From the NCBI GenBank assembly GCA_031419455.1, contig JANOKS010000063.1:1-22132 (forward strand): a stretch of DNA of 22,132 nucleotides. The letters are read 5' to 3'. The translations under genes and the position numbers were made by a program. The first letter of the stretch is position 1. Every line of letters starts with the position of its first letter. The DNA is from UBA7672 sp031419455. GTDB lineage: Bacteria > Pseudomonadota > Alphaproteobacteria > Caulobacterales > Hyphomonadaceae. Under the pieces are notes generated by a model, which saw nothing but the letters and a program-made list of their open reading frames with translations, was not told where the DNA came from and searched no databases. Positions 7,349 through 15,895 of this stretch are shown in pieces.

Positions 7349-7774
7349 CTAGTTTGCGAGCGCCCAGAGCACGAGGCCCGTGGCCGCAGCGATCAGCAGG
7401 ATCTCACCGGTGTCGTTGTCCCGGTAATAGTGCTGGCCGTAACGCGGAGGCGGCAGGCGATAGCGATTGTAGTCGTTCACCACGACATAGCTGTTGTAGT
7501 GACGGCGGTCGAAGCGGTCGCCGCGCGACCAGTCATGATGCCGGCCACGGCTGTCATACCAGCCCCGGTTGTCGCGGCGGTCGTCACGACGATCATCGCG
7601 CCAGTCGCGGCGGTCGCCCCTCCGGTCGTCACGCCAGTCACGGCGATCATCGCGGCGATCGTCACGACGGTCGTCGCGCCGATCATTTCCACGGCCGCGT
7701 TGGTCAGCGAAAGCAGGCGCTGCCGCGGTCACCGCGAGCAGACCCGCCAGTAGGGAAGAAGCAATGAGACGCAT
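7349..7774 (-). CDS. RcnB-like periplasmic protein with Asp/Arg repeats
   Basis: The 141-residue exported protein has a signal peptide (cut expected after AFA, residue 23). Residues 31-69 form a low-complexity region built from DDRRD and DDRRDWR units. A C-terminal domain follows with YVVVNDYNRYRLPPPRYGQHYY and the hydrophobic end ILLIAAATGLVLWAL. The C-terminal pattern (R-L-P-P-P-R-Y-G, then a hydrophobic LLIA-TG strand) is characteristic of the RcnB family, whose E. coli member affects nickel/cobalt homeostasis in the periplasm. Whether this protein handles metal is unknown, since many family members in alphaproteobacteria are uncharacterised. The start at 7774 has AGGAGT six to seven bases upstream. 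The repeats are also visible in the DNA as imperfect GTCGTCACGACG-like units. Confidence 0.8.
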   Translation of the reverse strand: MRLIASSLLAGLLAVTAAAPAFADQRGRGNDRRDDRRDDRRDDRRDWRDDRRGDRRDWRDDRRDDRRDNRGWYDSRGRHHDWSRGDRFDRRHYNSYVVVNDYNRYRLPPPRYGQHYYRDNDTGEILLIAAATGLVLWALAN

Positions 7775-8179
7775 GGGGTACTCCTTTCAGTCTCTAGGCC
7801 CCATAACAACGCACAGAACCTGAACGCAGGACGACTCATCCATTCATAATGCGCGGATGCCGACTGTTCATCTTTGAAGCGTGTAGAATCAAACGCTTAT
7901 CGCTGCAGAGTGTGTGAGATTTTCTGCAGATACCCTGCGCGGCGCCCATCGTCTGCTGCGACCGCATGGTGAACCGACCGCCTCGCCCCCGGGATTATGC
8001 TGCAGAGCGGCCCACCGCAGATCTGTACGCGACAATGATCAGGAACGGACGGCTCCTCGAAGCGAGCGCCCAACAACATCTTTTGCAGTCCGCCTCTGGT
8101 GCGGCGGCCGGTCGCACCCATCTCCCGGCGGCGGGCATCGCTCGCGCGGGTTGGGGATCAGCAGAAAAAGGGGACGTGC
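7775..8179. other. Spacer between the divergent RcnB-like and VWA genes
   Basis: The 405 bases between the two divergent starts hold no frame I would defend. The open frames are Arg/Pro-rich, overlap one another and lack ribosome sites. Promoters for both flanking genes should lie here, but I cannot pick -35/-10 pairs with confidence. No repeat or RNA structure stands out. Confidence 0.5.
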
Positions 8180-8812
8180 ATGCAGGCTTACATTCTTCTC
8201 GACCGATCGGGGTCGATGCAGTCGCTGTGGGTGGAGGCACTCTCGTCCGTCAACGCATTCGCAAAGGAACTCGCCAGCAAGACAGACGGCCCGGTCGTCG
8301 ACAGCCATGTGACGTTGGCCGTGTTCGACAGCCAGGAAACCCTGCAGTTCGACGTGCTGCGGAAGAAACAGCCCGCCCTTCACTGGGACAATGTCTCCGA
8401 CAAGGACGCTTCCCCGCGCGGAATGACCCCCCTGCTCGACGCCATGGTGCGGATCATTGCGCTCGCCGAAGCCGACAATCCGGACAAGGCCGTCATCGTC
8501 GTGATGACCGACGGACAGGAGAACGCCTCGCGCGAAGTGACGCGTGACGGCGTGAAAGCGGCGCTCGATCGCGTGAAGGCGAAGGGATGGGAAACCGTCT
8601 TCCTCGGCGCCAACTTCGACAACATCGCGGACGCATCCTCCGTCGGCGTTGTTGGCGACAAGCAGATGGCAATGTCGGCCGGCACGATGAACGAGTCCTT
8701 GGCGCGCCTGGCGAAGAAGTCACGCTTCTATGCAGCCGAATCGGCCCCGATCGAATTCGATCGGGAAGACCGGGCGGTGGCCAAGGAAGCGAACGTGAAG
8801 AACAAGAGCTGA
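8180..8812 (+). CDS. VWA-domain protein
   Basis: The 210-residue soluble protein is almost entirely one von Willebrand factor A domain. The metal-ion-dependent adhesion site is complete: DRSGSM (Asp8, Ser10, Ser12), Thr83 in GMTPLLDA, and Asp111 in VVMTDGQEN. There is no signal peptide or membrane segment, so it probably acts in the cytoplasm. The tail from about 180 is charged. I start at the ATG at 8180, which has AGGGGA six bases upstream; the frame is open further up without supporting features. Stand-alone bacterial VWA proteins often work with AAA+ ATPases or as tellurite/stress-type factors, but no such partner is adjacent, so the role is unknown. Confidence 0.85.
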   Translation: MQAYILLDRSGSMQSLWVEALSSVNAFAKELASKTDGPVVDSHVTLAVFDSQETLQFDVLRKKQPALHWDNVSDKDASPRGMTPLLDAMVRIIALAEADNPDKAVIVVMTDGQENASREVTRDGVKAALDRVKAKGWETVFLGANFDNIADASSVGVVGDKQMAMSAGTMNESLARLAKKSRFYAAESAPIEFDREDRAVAKEANVKNKS

Positions 8813-8817
8813 AGTGA

Positions 8818-8907
<90 letters not shown>

Positions 8908-8924
8908 ACTCCCGCGCGACGCGC

Positions 8925-10538
8925 TCAATGCCGAAAGTGGCGCATGCCGGTGAAGACCATGGCGAGGTCGGCTTCGTCGGCGGCCTTGATCACCTCATCG
9001 TCGCGCACCGAGCCGCCGGGCTGGATGACAGCCGTTGCGCCGGCCTGGGCTGCCTGCAGCAGGCCGTCAGCGAAGGGAAAGAAGGCATCAGACGCGCAGA
9101 CCGAACCGATGGTGGCGGGATCGGCCTTGTTCATCGCGGCGGCTGCATCTTCCGCCTTGCGGCGCGCGATACGCGCCGAATCCACGCGGCTCATCTGGCC
9201 CGCGCCGATGCCGACCGTGGCGCCGTCCTTCGCATAGATGATGGCGTTGGACTTGGTGTGCTTGCAGACGCGGAACGCAAAAATCAGGTCAGCGATCTCC
9301 TGGGGGGACGGCTTGCGCTTGGTCACCACTTTCAGGTCGGCTTCCATGATGCGGCCGACATCGCGGTCCTGCACCAGAAGCCCGCCCGCGACTGTGCGCA
9401 CGGTCACGCCCGGCTGGCCGGGGTCAGGCACGCCATTGGTCAGCAGGAGGCGGAGATTCTTTTTCTTCGCGAACACCGCCAGCGCCGCCGCGTCCGCCCC
9501 CGGCGCAATCACGACTTCGGTGAAGATTTCCGTGATCGCCTCGGCGGTCGGCCCATCGAGCGGCACGTTGACCGCGATGATGCCGCCAAAGGCCGATGTT
9601 GAATCGCAGGCAAGCGCGCGGCGATAGGCTTCGGTTACTGTTGCGCCAACAGCCACGCCGCACGGGTTGGCGTGCTTGATGATGGCGACTGCGGGCGACA
9701 CCTTCGGATCGAACTCGGCAACCAGTTCGTAGGCCGCATCGGTGTCGTTGATGTTGTTGTAGCTCAGCTCCTTGCCCTGCACCTGGCGCGCGGTCAGCAC
9801 GCCGGCGCGCTTGTCCGGACCGGCATAGACGACGGCCTTCTGGTGCGGATTCTCGCCATAGCGAAGCGTCTGCTGGAGCCTGCCGCCAAAGGCGCGCCAC
9901 TCTCCCGCCTCCTCGCCGATCTGCTTCCAGTACCATTCGGAGATCGCAGCATCGTAGGCAGCCGTGCGCGCATAGGTCTTGGCCGCGAGCCGGCGGCGCG
10001 TTCTGAGACTCACGCCGCCCTCCTCCATCTCGGCCAGGGCCGCATCGACATCAACGCCGTCCGTGCAAACAGCGACGAAGTCAGCGTTCTTGGAGGCCGC
10101 GCGCAACATGGCGGGCCCGCCGATATCGATATTCTCGATGCAGTCGTCGAAACCGGCGCCCGCCTGCACGGTAGCCTCGAACGGATAGAGATTGATCCAG
10201 ACGAGATCGATCGGCTCGATGTCGTGGTCGGCAGCGTCTTTCGTATGGGTTGCGAGATCGCGACGATAGAGAAGCCCGCCATGCACTTTCGGATGCAGTG
10301 TCTTGACGCGGCCATCCATCATCTCGGGGAAGCCGGTGAGATCGGCGACGTCACGGACCTTGAGCCCCGCCTCCTTCAGCGCCTTCGATGTGCCGCCAGT
10401 GGAGACAAGATCGACGCCGAGGGCGGCAAGCTTTCGCGCCCGCTCCACCAGCCCGGTCTTGTCGGACACCGAGATCAGCGCCCGCCTGATGGCGACGCGA
10501 TCAGGAACGTTTCCGGGGGCGGCTTTGGGGGGCGACAT
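8925..10538 (-). CDS. purH: Bifunctional AICAR formyltransferase/IMP cyclohydrolase
   Basis: PurH carries out the last two steps of IMP synthesis: formylation of AICAR with 10-formyl-THF, then ring closure to IMP. The 537-residue product has the N-terminal MGS-like cyclohydrolase domain (RRALISVSDKTGL, STGGTSKALKEAGL, LTGFPEMMDGRVKTLHPKVHGG). The formyltransferase domain follows (LRYGENPHQ, ELSYNNINDTDAAYELV, IKHANPCGVAVG, STSAFGGIIAVN, SDAFFPFADGL) and the usual C-terminus FTGMRHFRH. I chose the ATG at 10538 (MSPPKAAPG) because GGAG lies seven bases upstream; the frame is open 13 codons further. It is the last gene of a long minus-strand run. Confidence 0.97.
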   Translation of the reverse strand: MSPPKAAPGNVPDRVAIRRALISVSDKTGLVERARKLAALGVDLVSTGGTSKALKEAGLKVRDVADLTGFPEMMDGRVKTLHPKVHGGLLYRRDLATHTKDAADHDIEPIDLVWINLYPFEATVQAGAGFDDCIENIDIGGPAMLRAASKNADFVAVCTDGVDVDAALAEMEEGGVSLRTRRRLAAKTYARTAAYDAAISEWYWKQIGEEAGEWRAFGGRLQQTLRYGENPHQKAVVYAGPDKRAGVLTARQVQGKELSYNNINDTDAAYELVAEFDPKVSPAVAIIKHANPCGVAVGATVTEAYRRALACDSTSAFGGIIAVNVPLDGPTAEAITEIFTEVVIAPGADAAALAVFAKKKNLRLLLTNGVPDPGQPGVTVRTVAGGLLVQDRDVGRIMEADLKVVTKRKPSPQEIADLIFAFRVCKHTKSNAIIYAKDGATVGIGAGQMSRVDSARIARRKAEDAAAAMNKADPATIGSVCASDAFFPFADGLLQAAQAGATAVIQPGGSVRDDEVIKAADEADLAMVFTGMRHFRH

Positions 10539-10646
10539 GGTGCGGCTCCAGCGCGTAGCTTGGGCGCCGGATAGCATCAGGGGGGCTGTCTTGAAACCGT
10601 CAAGCTTGCGGCATTCCGGCCGGCGGCGATCAGTCTGCGGGGCAGA

Positions 10647-10925
10647 CTACCGCGACATCGCAAAAGTCGACCATTCGAGGCGCGAGCCGAAGGCCTCCCA
10701 GGCGTTTTCGAGCCCGCTCGCCTCGACAATCGCCCACAGGCGGCGGACGGCGGGCGAATCGCCGCTGACGAGGAACATGGCGGCCGAGCGATCGACGGAC
10801 AGTTCGCTGGCTTCGAGGACGACGCCGCTGGACTGGATTGCGTCAAGCGTCTGCCGGACGAGTTCGTCCTGGCGCTCGCTGTCGCAATAGGCTTCGCCGT
10901 TGAAGAGGAGGACACGCATTTCCAT
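10647..10925 (-). CDS. Hypothetical protein, 92 residues
   Basis: I do not recognise this family. The protein is small and soluble with mixed alpha/beta character: MRVLLFNGEAYCDS suggests a first strand, QDELVRQTLDAIQSSGV a helix, and PAVRRLWAIVEASGLENAWEAFG a second helix, ending in a strand (LEWSTFAMS). There is no signal peptide. The start is uncertain: the ATG at 10925 and one at 10919 (MRVLLF) are both possible, and neither has a clear ribosome site. It lies 76 bases after the DUF5063-like gene and 108 before purH on the same strand. Codon use and lack of low complexity support a real gene. Confidence 0.65.
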   Translation of the reverse strand: MEMRVLLFNGEAYCDSERQDELVRQTLDAIQSSGVVLEASELSVDRSAAMFLVSGDSPAVRRLWAIVEASGLENAWEAFGSRLEWSTFAMSR

Positions 10926-11001
10926 GACAATAGAGATGGCGTGGCTGGGCCCGCGATCAATACCCCATGTTGCAGGTCAGAAGTGGTGGTCTATCAGCGC
11001 C

Positions 11002-11448
11002 CTAGAAGCGATAGGATCTCAAGAGATATCCGATAAGGGAGAGCGCGTGCTCGCCCCAATGGTTCTCGAAGCCAAAGCGGAACTGCCACCGGGCATCCGC
11101 CTCGAAGCCATCCAGGAAAAGGTCATCGACGACGCATATGTCGTGATACAGGTCACCCAGATCGTTGAGCGGCATTATCGTCCACTCTTCAGCGGTGATA
11201 TCGTCCGCATGATTGGTATGCAGGTGCGCGAATTTCGCCTGAACAATCCGATGATCCTCAGACGCGGATCGATCCGGCCGCTCGACGACGTCACCATCCA
11301 CCGCTTCACCCTTCATCCGAGACGCCGTCTCCAGCAACTTTGTCGTGGCGGCGATCAGGGTGCCGTAGTCTTCGTGGCTTCCCTGCTCCACCACAGCCCG
11401 AAATGCGCGAATGGCAGAAATAACTTCACTGCTGTTTGGACGCAGCAT
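11002..11448 (-). CDS. DUF5063-like protein
   Basis: The product is 148 residues from the ATG at 11448. A TTG at 11460 would add four residues and lies only two bases after the stop codon of the upstream gene. The protein is helical and acidic, without a signal or membrane segment. Its C-terminal third, with DLGDLYHDICVVDDLF, WQFRFGFENHWGEHAL and the end GYLLRSYRF, resembles DUF5063 proteins as I remember them (a DIY-D segment followed by W-RF-FE-HWG-H). That family has no established function. The tight spacing to the sugar dehydratase gene suggests cotranslation, but a role in polysaccharide synthesis is only a guess. Confidence 0.6.
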   Translation of the reverse strand: MLRPNSSEVISAIRAFRAVVEQGSHEDYGTLIAATTKLLETASRMKGEAVDGDVVERPDRSASEDHRIVQAKFAHLHTNHADDITAEEWTIMPLNDLGDLYHDICVVDDLFLDGFEADARWQFRFGFENHWGEHALSLIGYLLRSYRF

Positions 11449-11462
11449 AGCGCTCGCCAATT

Positions 11463-13370
11463 CTAGTGGACGTTCAGGACAGGTTCACCCCAGGCGTCGT
11501 CCGCGAAGATTTCAGGCGCCAGCGCCTTCATCATGGAAAGCGAGGCCTGCGGGTCACGGCGGGCGGCGTAGGAGACGATGGCGTCGAGCCTCGCCTGCAC
11601 TTCTGCGATCGGCGGGGAACCCGTATTGGCGACTTCGAGGACGCCATCGACCACGGTCGGCTTCACCTGCTCGCGGTCATAGAAGACCGTTTCCGTGAGC
11701 TTCTCGCCAGGACGCGGACCCGTGACGCGGATCAGGATGTCCTGGCCAGGCGTCAGGCCCTTCATGCGGATCATTTTCTCGGCAAGATCAACGATGCGCA
11801 CAGGCTCGCCCATGTCGAGCACGTAGAGCGTGGCTTCCTCCGACTCGGAATTGGCCGACATGGCCGCGGCCTGCAGCACCAGCGCCGAGGCCTCCTCCAC
11901 GCTCATGAAATAGCGCGTCATGTCCGGATGGGTGACGGTGACAGGACCGCCCTCGGCAATCTGGCGCTCGAACAGCGGCGACACCGAGCCCTTGGAACCC
12001 AGCACGTTGCCGAAGCGAACCAGCGAGAAGCGCGTGCCCGGCACGGTTGGCGCGAAAGCCTGGATGAAAAGCTCTGCGGCGCGCTTGGTGGCGCCCATGA
12101 CATTGGTGGGGTTCACGGCCTTGTCGGTGGAGATGAAGGTGAACGCCTTCACCCCGAGACTGGCCGCGATTGTCGCGCAGCGGCGGGCCCCGAGCACGTT
12201 GGTGAGGATGGCCTCGTTCGGATTCTGCTCCATCAGCGGCACGTGCTTGAGCGCCGCCGTATGGATGACGAGATCGGGGGCTGCCTCGTGCATCGCCTGT
12301 TCGAGCCGCACCTCATCGCGGACGTCGCCGATGATCATGCGGCGGACCACGTTCGGATAGGCGCGCGAGAGTTCCTGGTCGATCTCGAACACGTTGAATT
12401 CGGAAGCGTCGTAGATGGTCAGCTCGGAGGGTCCCAGCGCCGCACACTGGCGCGCCAGCTCGCCGCCGATCGTGCCGCCGCCGCCGGTGATGAACACGCG
12501 CGCGCCGGAAACGAGTTCTGCAACGGGCGCCATGTCCAGCCGCCGCTCGGGGCGCGCCAGCAGATCGGCCGGACGGATCGGCTGCAGCATCGCCTTTGCC
12601 CCGATGCGGAGCAGCGTCGCCTTGCGCGCGGAAGATACGGCGAGCGCCGCCTCCATCGTGCGGCGGTCCTCGGGCGGCGTTGCGATGGCGATCCATGGCA
12701 GTTCGCCGAAGCGGGCGGTGTAGTGGTCGAACAGCTGGGCCAGCTGATCGATGCCGCCCATGACCTGCACGCCTTCGATGTCGCGGCCATAGTGCTGGCC
12801 CGATGTCTCGACGATGCCGATGGCGCGGATCGGCGGACCCGACGGCGCCTTGCGAGCGGCGCGCAGCGCCTCTGCGACATGGCCAGCCGGACCCACCACC
12901 AGCGCGCGCGGCGCATAGGGCGGCTCGCGGCGGAAGATGGCGGTCAGGTCGCCGGTCGCCCGCCCGCGCGCCCACAGGCGCACGAACATCAGGAGGGCCA
13001 GCCAGATCGGAAACTGGAGATAGATGCTGGCGATCGGAAAATCCTGCAGCGTCTTCGCCAGGATCAGGATCGGCAGCGACATGAGATGGGTCAGCGCGAC
13101 GGCCTGGAAGATCCGAACCACGTCGCGCAGGGAGGTGTGGCTCCAGACCTGCCGGTGAACGCCGCGCAGCCACATCGCAAACGTCGCTGCAACGCCAAAC
13201 GCAACGGCAACGAAGAATTCGAGCCAGGTCGGCACGCCGCCGCCCGAAAAATAGTAGATTATGTGCGGCGCAAGAAACATCGCGACCATGCCGGTCGCAA
13301 CGTCATAGGCAAAGCAAACTGCCTTGGCTTCAATGGCCGCCCGACGGGCGGAGACCTCTACGCTGCTCAC
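11463..13370 (-). CDS. Membrane-bound NDP-sugar 4,6-dehydratase (WbpM/PglF/CapD-like)
   Basis: The 635-residue protein is of the polysaccharide biosynthesis dehydratase type that makes keto-sugar precursors from UDP-GlcNAc. The N-terminus has four hydrophobic segments (about 18-40, 50-67, 86-106, 115-132). A CoA-binding-like Rossmann region follows (ALVVGPAGHVAEAL, about 155-230). The catalytic SDR domain starts near 290, with the NAD motif TGGGGTIGGELA (295-306). The active-site stretch STDKAVNPTNVMGATKR gives Ser414, Met425 and Lys429, i.e. the Ser-Met-Lys triad of long WbpM/PglF enzymes instead of Ser-Tyr-Lys. The start is a GTG at 13370 with GGGGAG just upstream, nine bases after the heparinase-like gene. 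Likely role: capsule, O-antigen, holdfast or glycosylation sugar synthesis; the exact product is unknown. Confidence 0.92.
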   Translation of the reverse strand: MSSVEVSARRAAIEAKAVCFAYDVATGMVAMFLAPHIIYYFSGGGVPTWLEFFVAVAFGVAATFAMWLRGVHRQVWSHTSLRDVVRIFQAVALTHLMSLPILILAKTLQDFPIASIYLQFPIWLALLMFVRLWARGRATGDLTAIFRREPPYAPRALVVGPAGHVAEALRAARKAPSGPPIRAIGIVETSGQHYGRDIEGVQVMGGIDQLAQLFDHYTARFGELPWIAIATPPEDRRTMEAALAVSSARKATLLRIGAKAMLQPIRPADLLARPERRLDMAPVAELVSGARVFITGGGGTIGGELARQCAALGPSELTIYDASEFNVFEIDQELSRAYPNVVRRMIIGDVRDEVRLEQAMHEAAPDLVIHTAALKHVPLMEQNPNEAILTNVLGARRCATIAASLGVKAFTFISTDKAVNPTNVMGATKRAAELFIQAFAPTVPGTRFSLVRFGNVLGSKGSVSPLFERQIAEGGPVTVTHPDMTRYFMSVEEASALVLQAAAMSANSESEEATLYVLDMGEPVRIVDLAEKMIRMKGLTPGQDILIRVTGPRPGEKLTETVFYDREQVKPTVVDGVLEVANTGSPPIAEVQARLDAIVSYAARRDPQASLSMMKALAPEIFADDAWGEPVLNVH

Positions 13371-13379
13371 CCACTCCCC

Positions 13380-15119
13380 CTAGTCGCCCGGGTGCGCCTT
13401 GGATAGGGCCCACCGCACGCGATTTGGCGCTTGCGACCCGTCCGCCCCCGGATCTGCAACCCCGCGAATCACGAGTTGTCGCGTTCTCTGCGGGACATCG
13501 CCACCCCAGTAACGCGAATCCTCGACCGAAAGCAAAGTCTCGCTGCGGAAACGCCACACGTGCTGACGTAGCGACAGGCCCAAGTATACAGTCTTGTCGT
13601 CAGGTCCGTCCGCCACCTGCACATCTGGATGGAGGTGGAACCTTATTTCAAAAGGTATCAACCCGCCCGGGAACTGTGGCGCCGCCTCCGACATCGGCCG
13701 CGAGAGGCTGTCCTCGCCTGTGATCCGGCTGCCATTCATCGCGACGTAGAGCCTCCGGCGGTAGATCAGACCATGGCGCACCCGCCAGCCGGCGTGCTGG
13801 CCTTCCAGCAGGTACTGGTCGCCCTCTTCCATCCGCCGCACCGCCAGCTGGGCCGGCCCGTCCGGTGCGCGCACGCCGGTGTACGGATCAGGCGTGAATA
13901 CAGCTGAATCCTCACCGTTCAACGACAGCACCGAATGCGCCGCCGTCCGCCGGGAAGCTTCGCGCAGTTCGGGATCGAGGTCGGGGTGAGCACCGCACGA
14001 CGTGATGATCCGCTCCGGTCCGTCATCGACTGAAAGGGCAAGCGCGCCGGCATGGGATCGCGACCCGTAGGGCCGGTCTGGCCCGGGGCCGGCGTCGATA
14101 TAGACGTTGAGGTCGTTCGCCAGCACGCGCTGATAGGCCGAGAGGCGCGCGAACGAGAATTTGGAGTTGACCCCGCCGTGCGGGCGCAGCGCCGCACGCA
14201 CCACGCCGCCCGCGCCGTCGCCGCCGCCATTCGCGGCAACCACGCCGCCATCCGTCTCCTGGAAGAAGCTGAGCATCGCGGCCATGCGCGGCTGCAGCTT
14301 GGTGAGGAAAGGTGGCGCGTTGATCCCGAGGCGCAGCAAAAGCTCCTCCACCGCATGGATGTCGAGCAGCGCGTCCGCCAGCGCTTCCGGGCTGCGGGTG
14401 ACATGCCCGCCATCGGGCAGGATCTGGGCGGCGCATTCCGCCTCCAGCATGGCAAGCCCCTGGTCGAGCAGCTTGCGGCCATCCTCGGTGGCTGCTCCGC
14501 AGAGGCAAAGAGCGACAGCGATCCGGAAGCGCGACACCGGATCCGTTTCCTCCACGCCGTTGAACTGGAGGTGGCGCATCTGGCGCCCGATGGACTCCAG
14601 GAACGCGATGCGGGTCTGGTCGCCCAGTTCAAACAACCAGGGACCAGCCGAGAAGAAGTTGATCAGGCGGTCAGCCGTCACGCTGAGCCGCCATGCGAAG
14701 CCGTCCCACTTGCCGAACGCCTCGACCCAGGCCGCGACCAGCGCCCGCCCGCGCGCCTCGCCTGCGGGTCCGCAGGCGCCAAGGTCGCGCAGCCAGTGAA
14801 AGCGATGAATGCGGTCAGCGAAATGGAAGCTCGGGAATTCCGGTCCCCACGGCGCGCGACCCTCAGGCGTATCGACATGAGACGAGCCGAAACGCCAGCG
14901 GCCCGCAAAGATCGCATCGCCGCGCTGGCGGCTGGCGGGGCGGTTATCGGTGGGCAGCGCCGTGAGGCCGGTCGGGCCGGGCCCGGAAATCCGCAGGCGG
15001 TGCACGGGCGAGACGTTGATCTCGGCGCCTGTCCTGCCGGTCAGCTCAAGCCACTGCGCGTATTCGGCTTCCCGGCCGACGCCGCCTGGCGCTGGCGGCC
15101 CGAGGGGAGGGAGCGACAT
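13380..15119 (-). CDS. Heparinase II/III-family protein
   Basis: The 579-residue product resembles alphaproteobacterial heparinase II/III-like proteins. The N-terminal two thirds are helical (alpha/alpha toroid type: FHFADRIHRFHWLRDLGACG, WRLSVTADRLINFF, ILPDGGHVTRSPEALADALLDIHAVEELL). The C-terminal part is beta-rich with SRSHAGALALSVDDG and TAAHSVLSLNGEDSA, the usual region with conserved His. No signal peptide is seen, which is odd for a polysaccharide lyase but common for this group. The ATG at 15119 lies nine bases after the rpe stop codon, so the two are probably cotranscribed. Substrate unknown; a link with the adjacent sugar dehydratase is inference. Confidence 0.88.
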   Translation of the reverse strand: MSLPPLGPPAPGGVGREAEYAQWLELTGRTGAEINVSPVHRLRISGPGPTGLTALPTDNRPASRQRGDAIFAGRWRFGSSHVDTPEGRAPWGPEFPSFHFADRIHRFHWLRDLGACGPAGEARGRALVAAWVEAFGKWDGFAWRLSVTADRLINFFSAGPWLFELGDQTRIAFLESIGRQMRHLQFNGVEETDPVSRFRIAVALCLCGAATEDGRKLLDQGLAMLEAECAAQILPDGGHVTRSPEALADALLDIHAVEELLLRLGINAPPFLTKLQPRMAAMLSFFQETDGGVVAANGGGDGAGGVVRAALRPHGGVNSKFSFARLSAYQRVLANDLNVYIDAGPGPDRPYGSRSHAGALALSVDDGPERIITSCGAHPDLDPELREASRRTAAHSVLSLNGEDSAVFTPDPYTGVRAPDGPAQLAVRRMEEGDQYLLEGQHAGWRVRHGLIYRRRLYVAMNGSRITGEDSLSRPMSEAAPQFPGGLIPFEIRFHLHPDVQVADGPDDKTVYLGLSLRQHVWRFRSETLLSVEDSRYWGGDVPQRTRQLVIRGVADPGADGSQAPNRVRWALSKAHPGD

Positions 15120-15128
15120 GGCCTGCCC

Positions 15129-15788
15129 TCACCCGCCGCGCAAAGCGGCGATTTCCGCAGCATAGCGGCCCGCGCCCTTGCCGAAGATCGCCGAGCCCGC
15201 GACCAGCGCGGTGGCGCCAGCCGAGATGACGGCGCGCGCATTGCCGGGCACGATGCCGCCATCGACTTCGAGAATGGTCTTGAGGTTTGCCCGGTCGAGC
15301 TTCCTGCGGATCGCCTCGATCTTGCGCAACTGGCTGTCGATGAATTTCTGCCCGCCGAAGCCCGGGTTCACACTCATCACCAGGATCAGGTCGAGCTCCT
15401 CCAGCACCGGGTCGAGAATGTCGGCAGGCGTCGCGGGGTTGAGGGCGGCGCCGGCCCTCTTGCCCAGCTTGCGGATGACCTGGAGCGTGCGGTGAAAATG
15501 CGGTCCCGCCTCGGGATGCGCGGTGATGATATCAGCGCCAGCTTCTGCGAACGCCTCGAGATACGGATCGACCGGCGAGATCATCAGGTGGACGTCGAAC
15601 GGCTTTTTCGTATGCGGCCGCAGCTTCTCGATCACGGCGGGACCGATGGAAATGTTCGGCACAAAATGCCCGTCCATCACATCGACATGGATCATGTCAG
15701 CGCCAGCCTCGTCCACGGCGCGGACTTCCTCGCCCAGCCGGGCGAAGTCTGCCGCCAAGATCGAGGGCGATATCAGCACGTCTGACAT
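15129..15788 (-). CDS. rpe: Ribulose-phosphate 3-epimerase
   Basis: Rpe interconverts D-ribulose 5-phosphate and D-xylulose 5-phosphate in the pentose phosphate and related cycles. The 219-residue TIM barrel shows all family blocks in order: ISPSILAADFARLGEEV, MIHVDVMDGHFVPNISIGP, FDVHLMI, ALNPATP, ILVMSVNPGFGGQKFI, LEVDGGI and ALVAGSAIF. Metal ligands (His and Asp in HVDVMDG, His in DVHLMI, Asp in VDGGI) are present. The start ATG at 15788 gives the normal N-terminus, though no strong ribosome site is visible. Confidence 0.97.
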   Translation of the reverse strand: MSDVLISPSILAADFARLGEEVRAVDEAGADMIHVDVMDGHFVPNISIGPAVIEKLRPHTKKPFDVHLMISPVDPYLEAFAEAGADIITAHPEAGPHFHRTLQVIRKLGKRAGAALNPATPADILDPVLEELDLILVMSVNPGFGGQKFIDSQLRKIEAIRRKLDRANLKTILEVDGGIVPGNARAVISAGATALVAGSAIFGKGAGRYAAEIAALRGG

Positions 15789-15839
15789 GGGATCGGCCTA
15801 GCAGCGCCCTACCGGCGGCGCAACCTGCCGGATACCAAA

Positions 15840-15866
15840 CCGCCCGGACCTTGTGTGTCCGGGCGG
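15840..15866 (-). terminator. Hairpin after the glycine-zipper lipoprotein gene
   Basis: CCGCCCGGAC at 15840-15849 pairs perfectly with 15857-15866 around a seven-base loop. Read on the - strand it lies 29 bases after the stop of the glycine-zipper gene and is followed by GGTTTGGTATCC, a poor U-tract. It probably separates that gene from rpe. Confidence 0.6.
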
Positions 15867-15895
15867 CTGGCTTGCTCAAAATGTCTGGCGCGCGA

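Noticed and set aside
7966..8547. 193-codon plus-strand frame overlapping the VWA gene
   Set aside because: It overlaps the VWA domain out of frame, is Arg/Gln-rich and has no ribosome site or motif.
10632..10648. Hairpin AGTCTGC-GGG-GCAGACT at the end of the 92-residue gene
   Set aside because: It overlaps the stop codon, has a three-base loop and is followed by no U-run; it may be incidental.
11466..13406. A 646-codon open frame on the plus strand opposite the sugar dehydratase
   Set aside because: It is an antisense shadow, rich in Arg/His/Asp, with no motif. The dehydratase motifs on the minus strand are unambiguous.
14052..15785. A 577-codon plus-strand frame spanning the heparinase-like and rpe genes
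   Set aside because: It crosses two real genes on the opposite strand and shows no recognisable domain.
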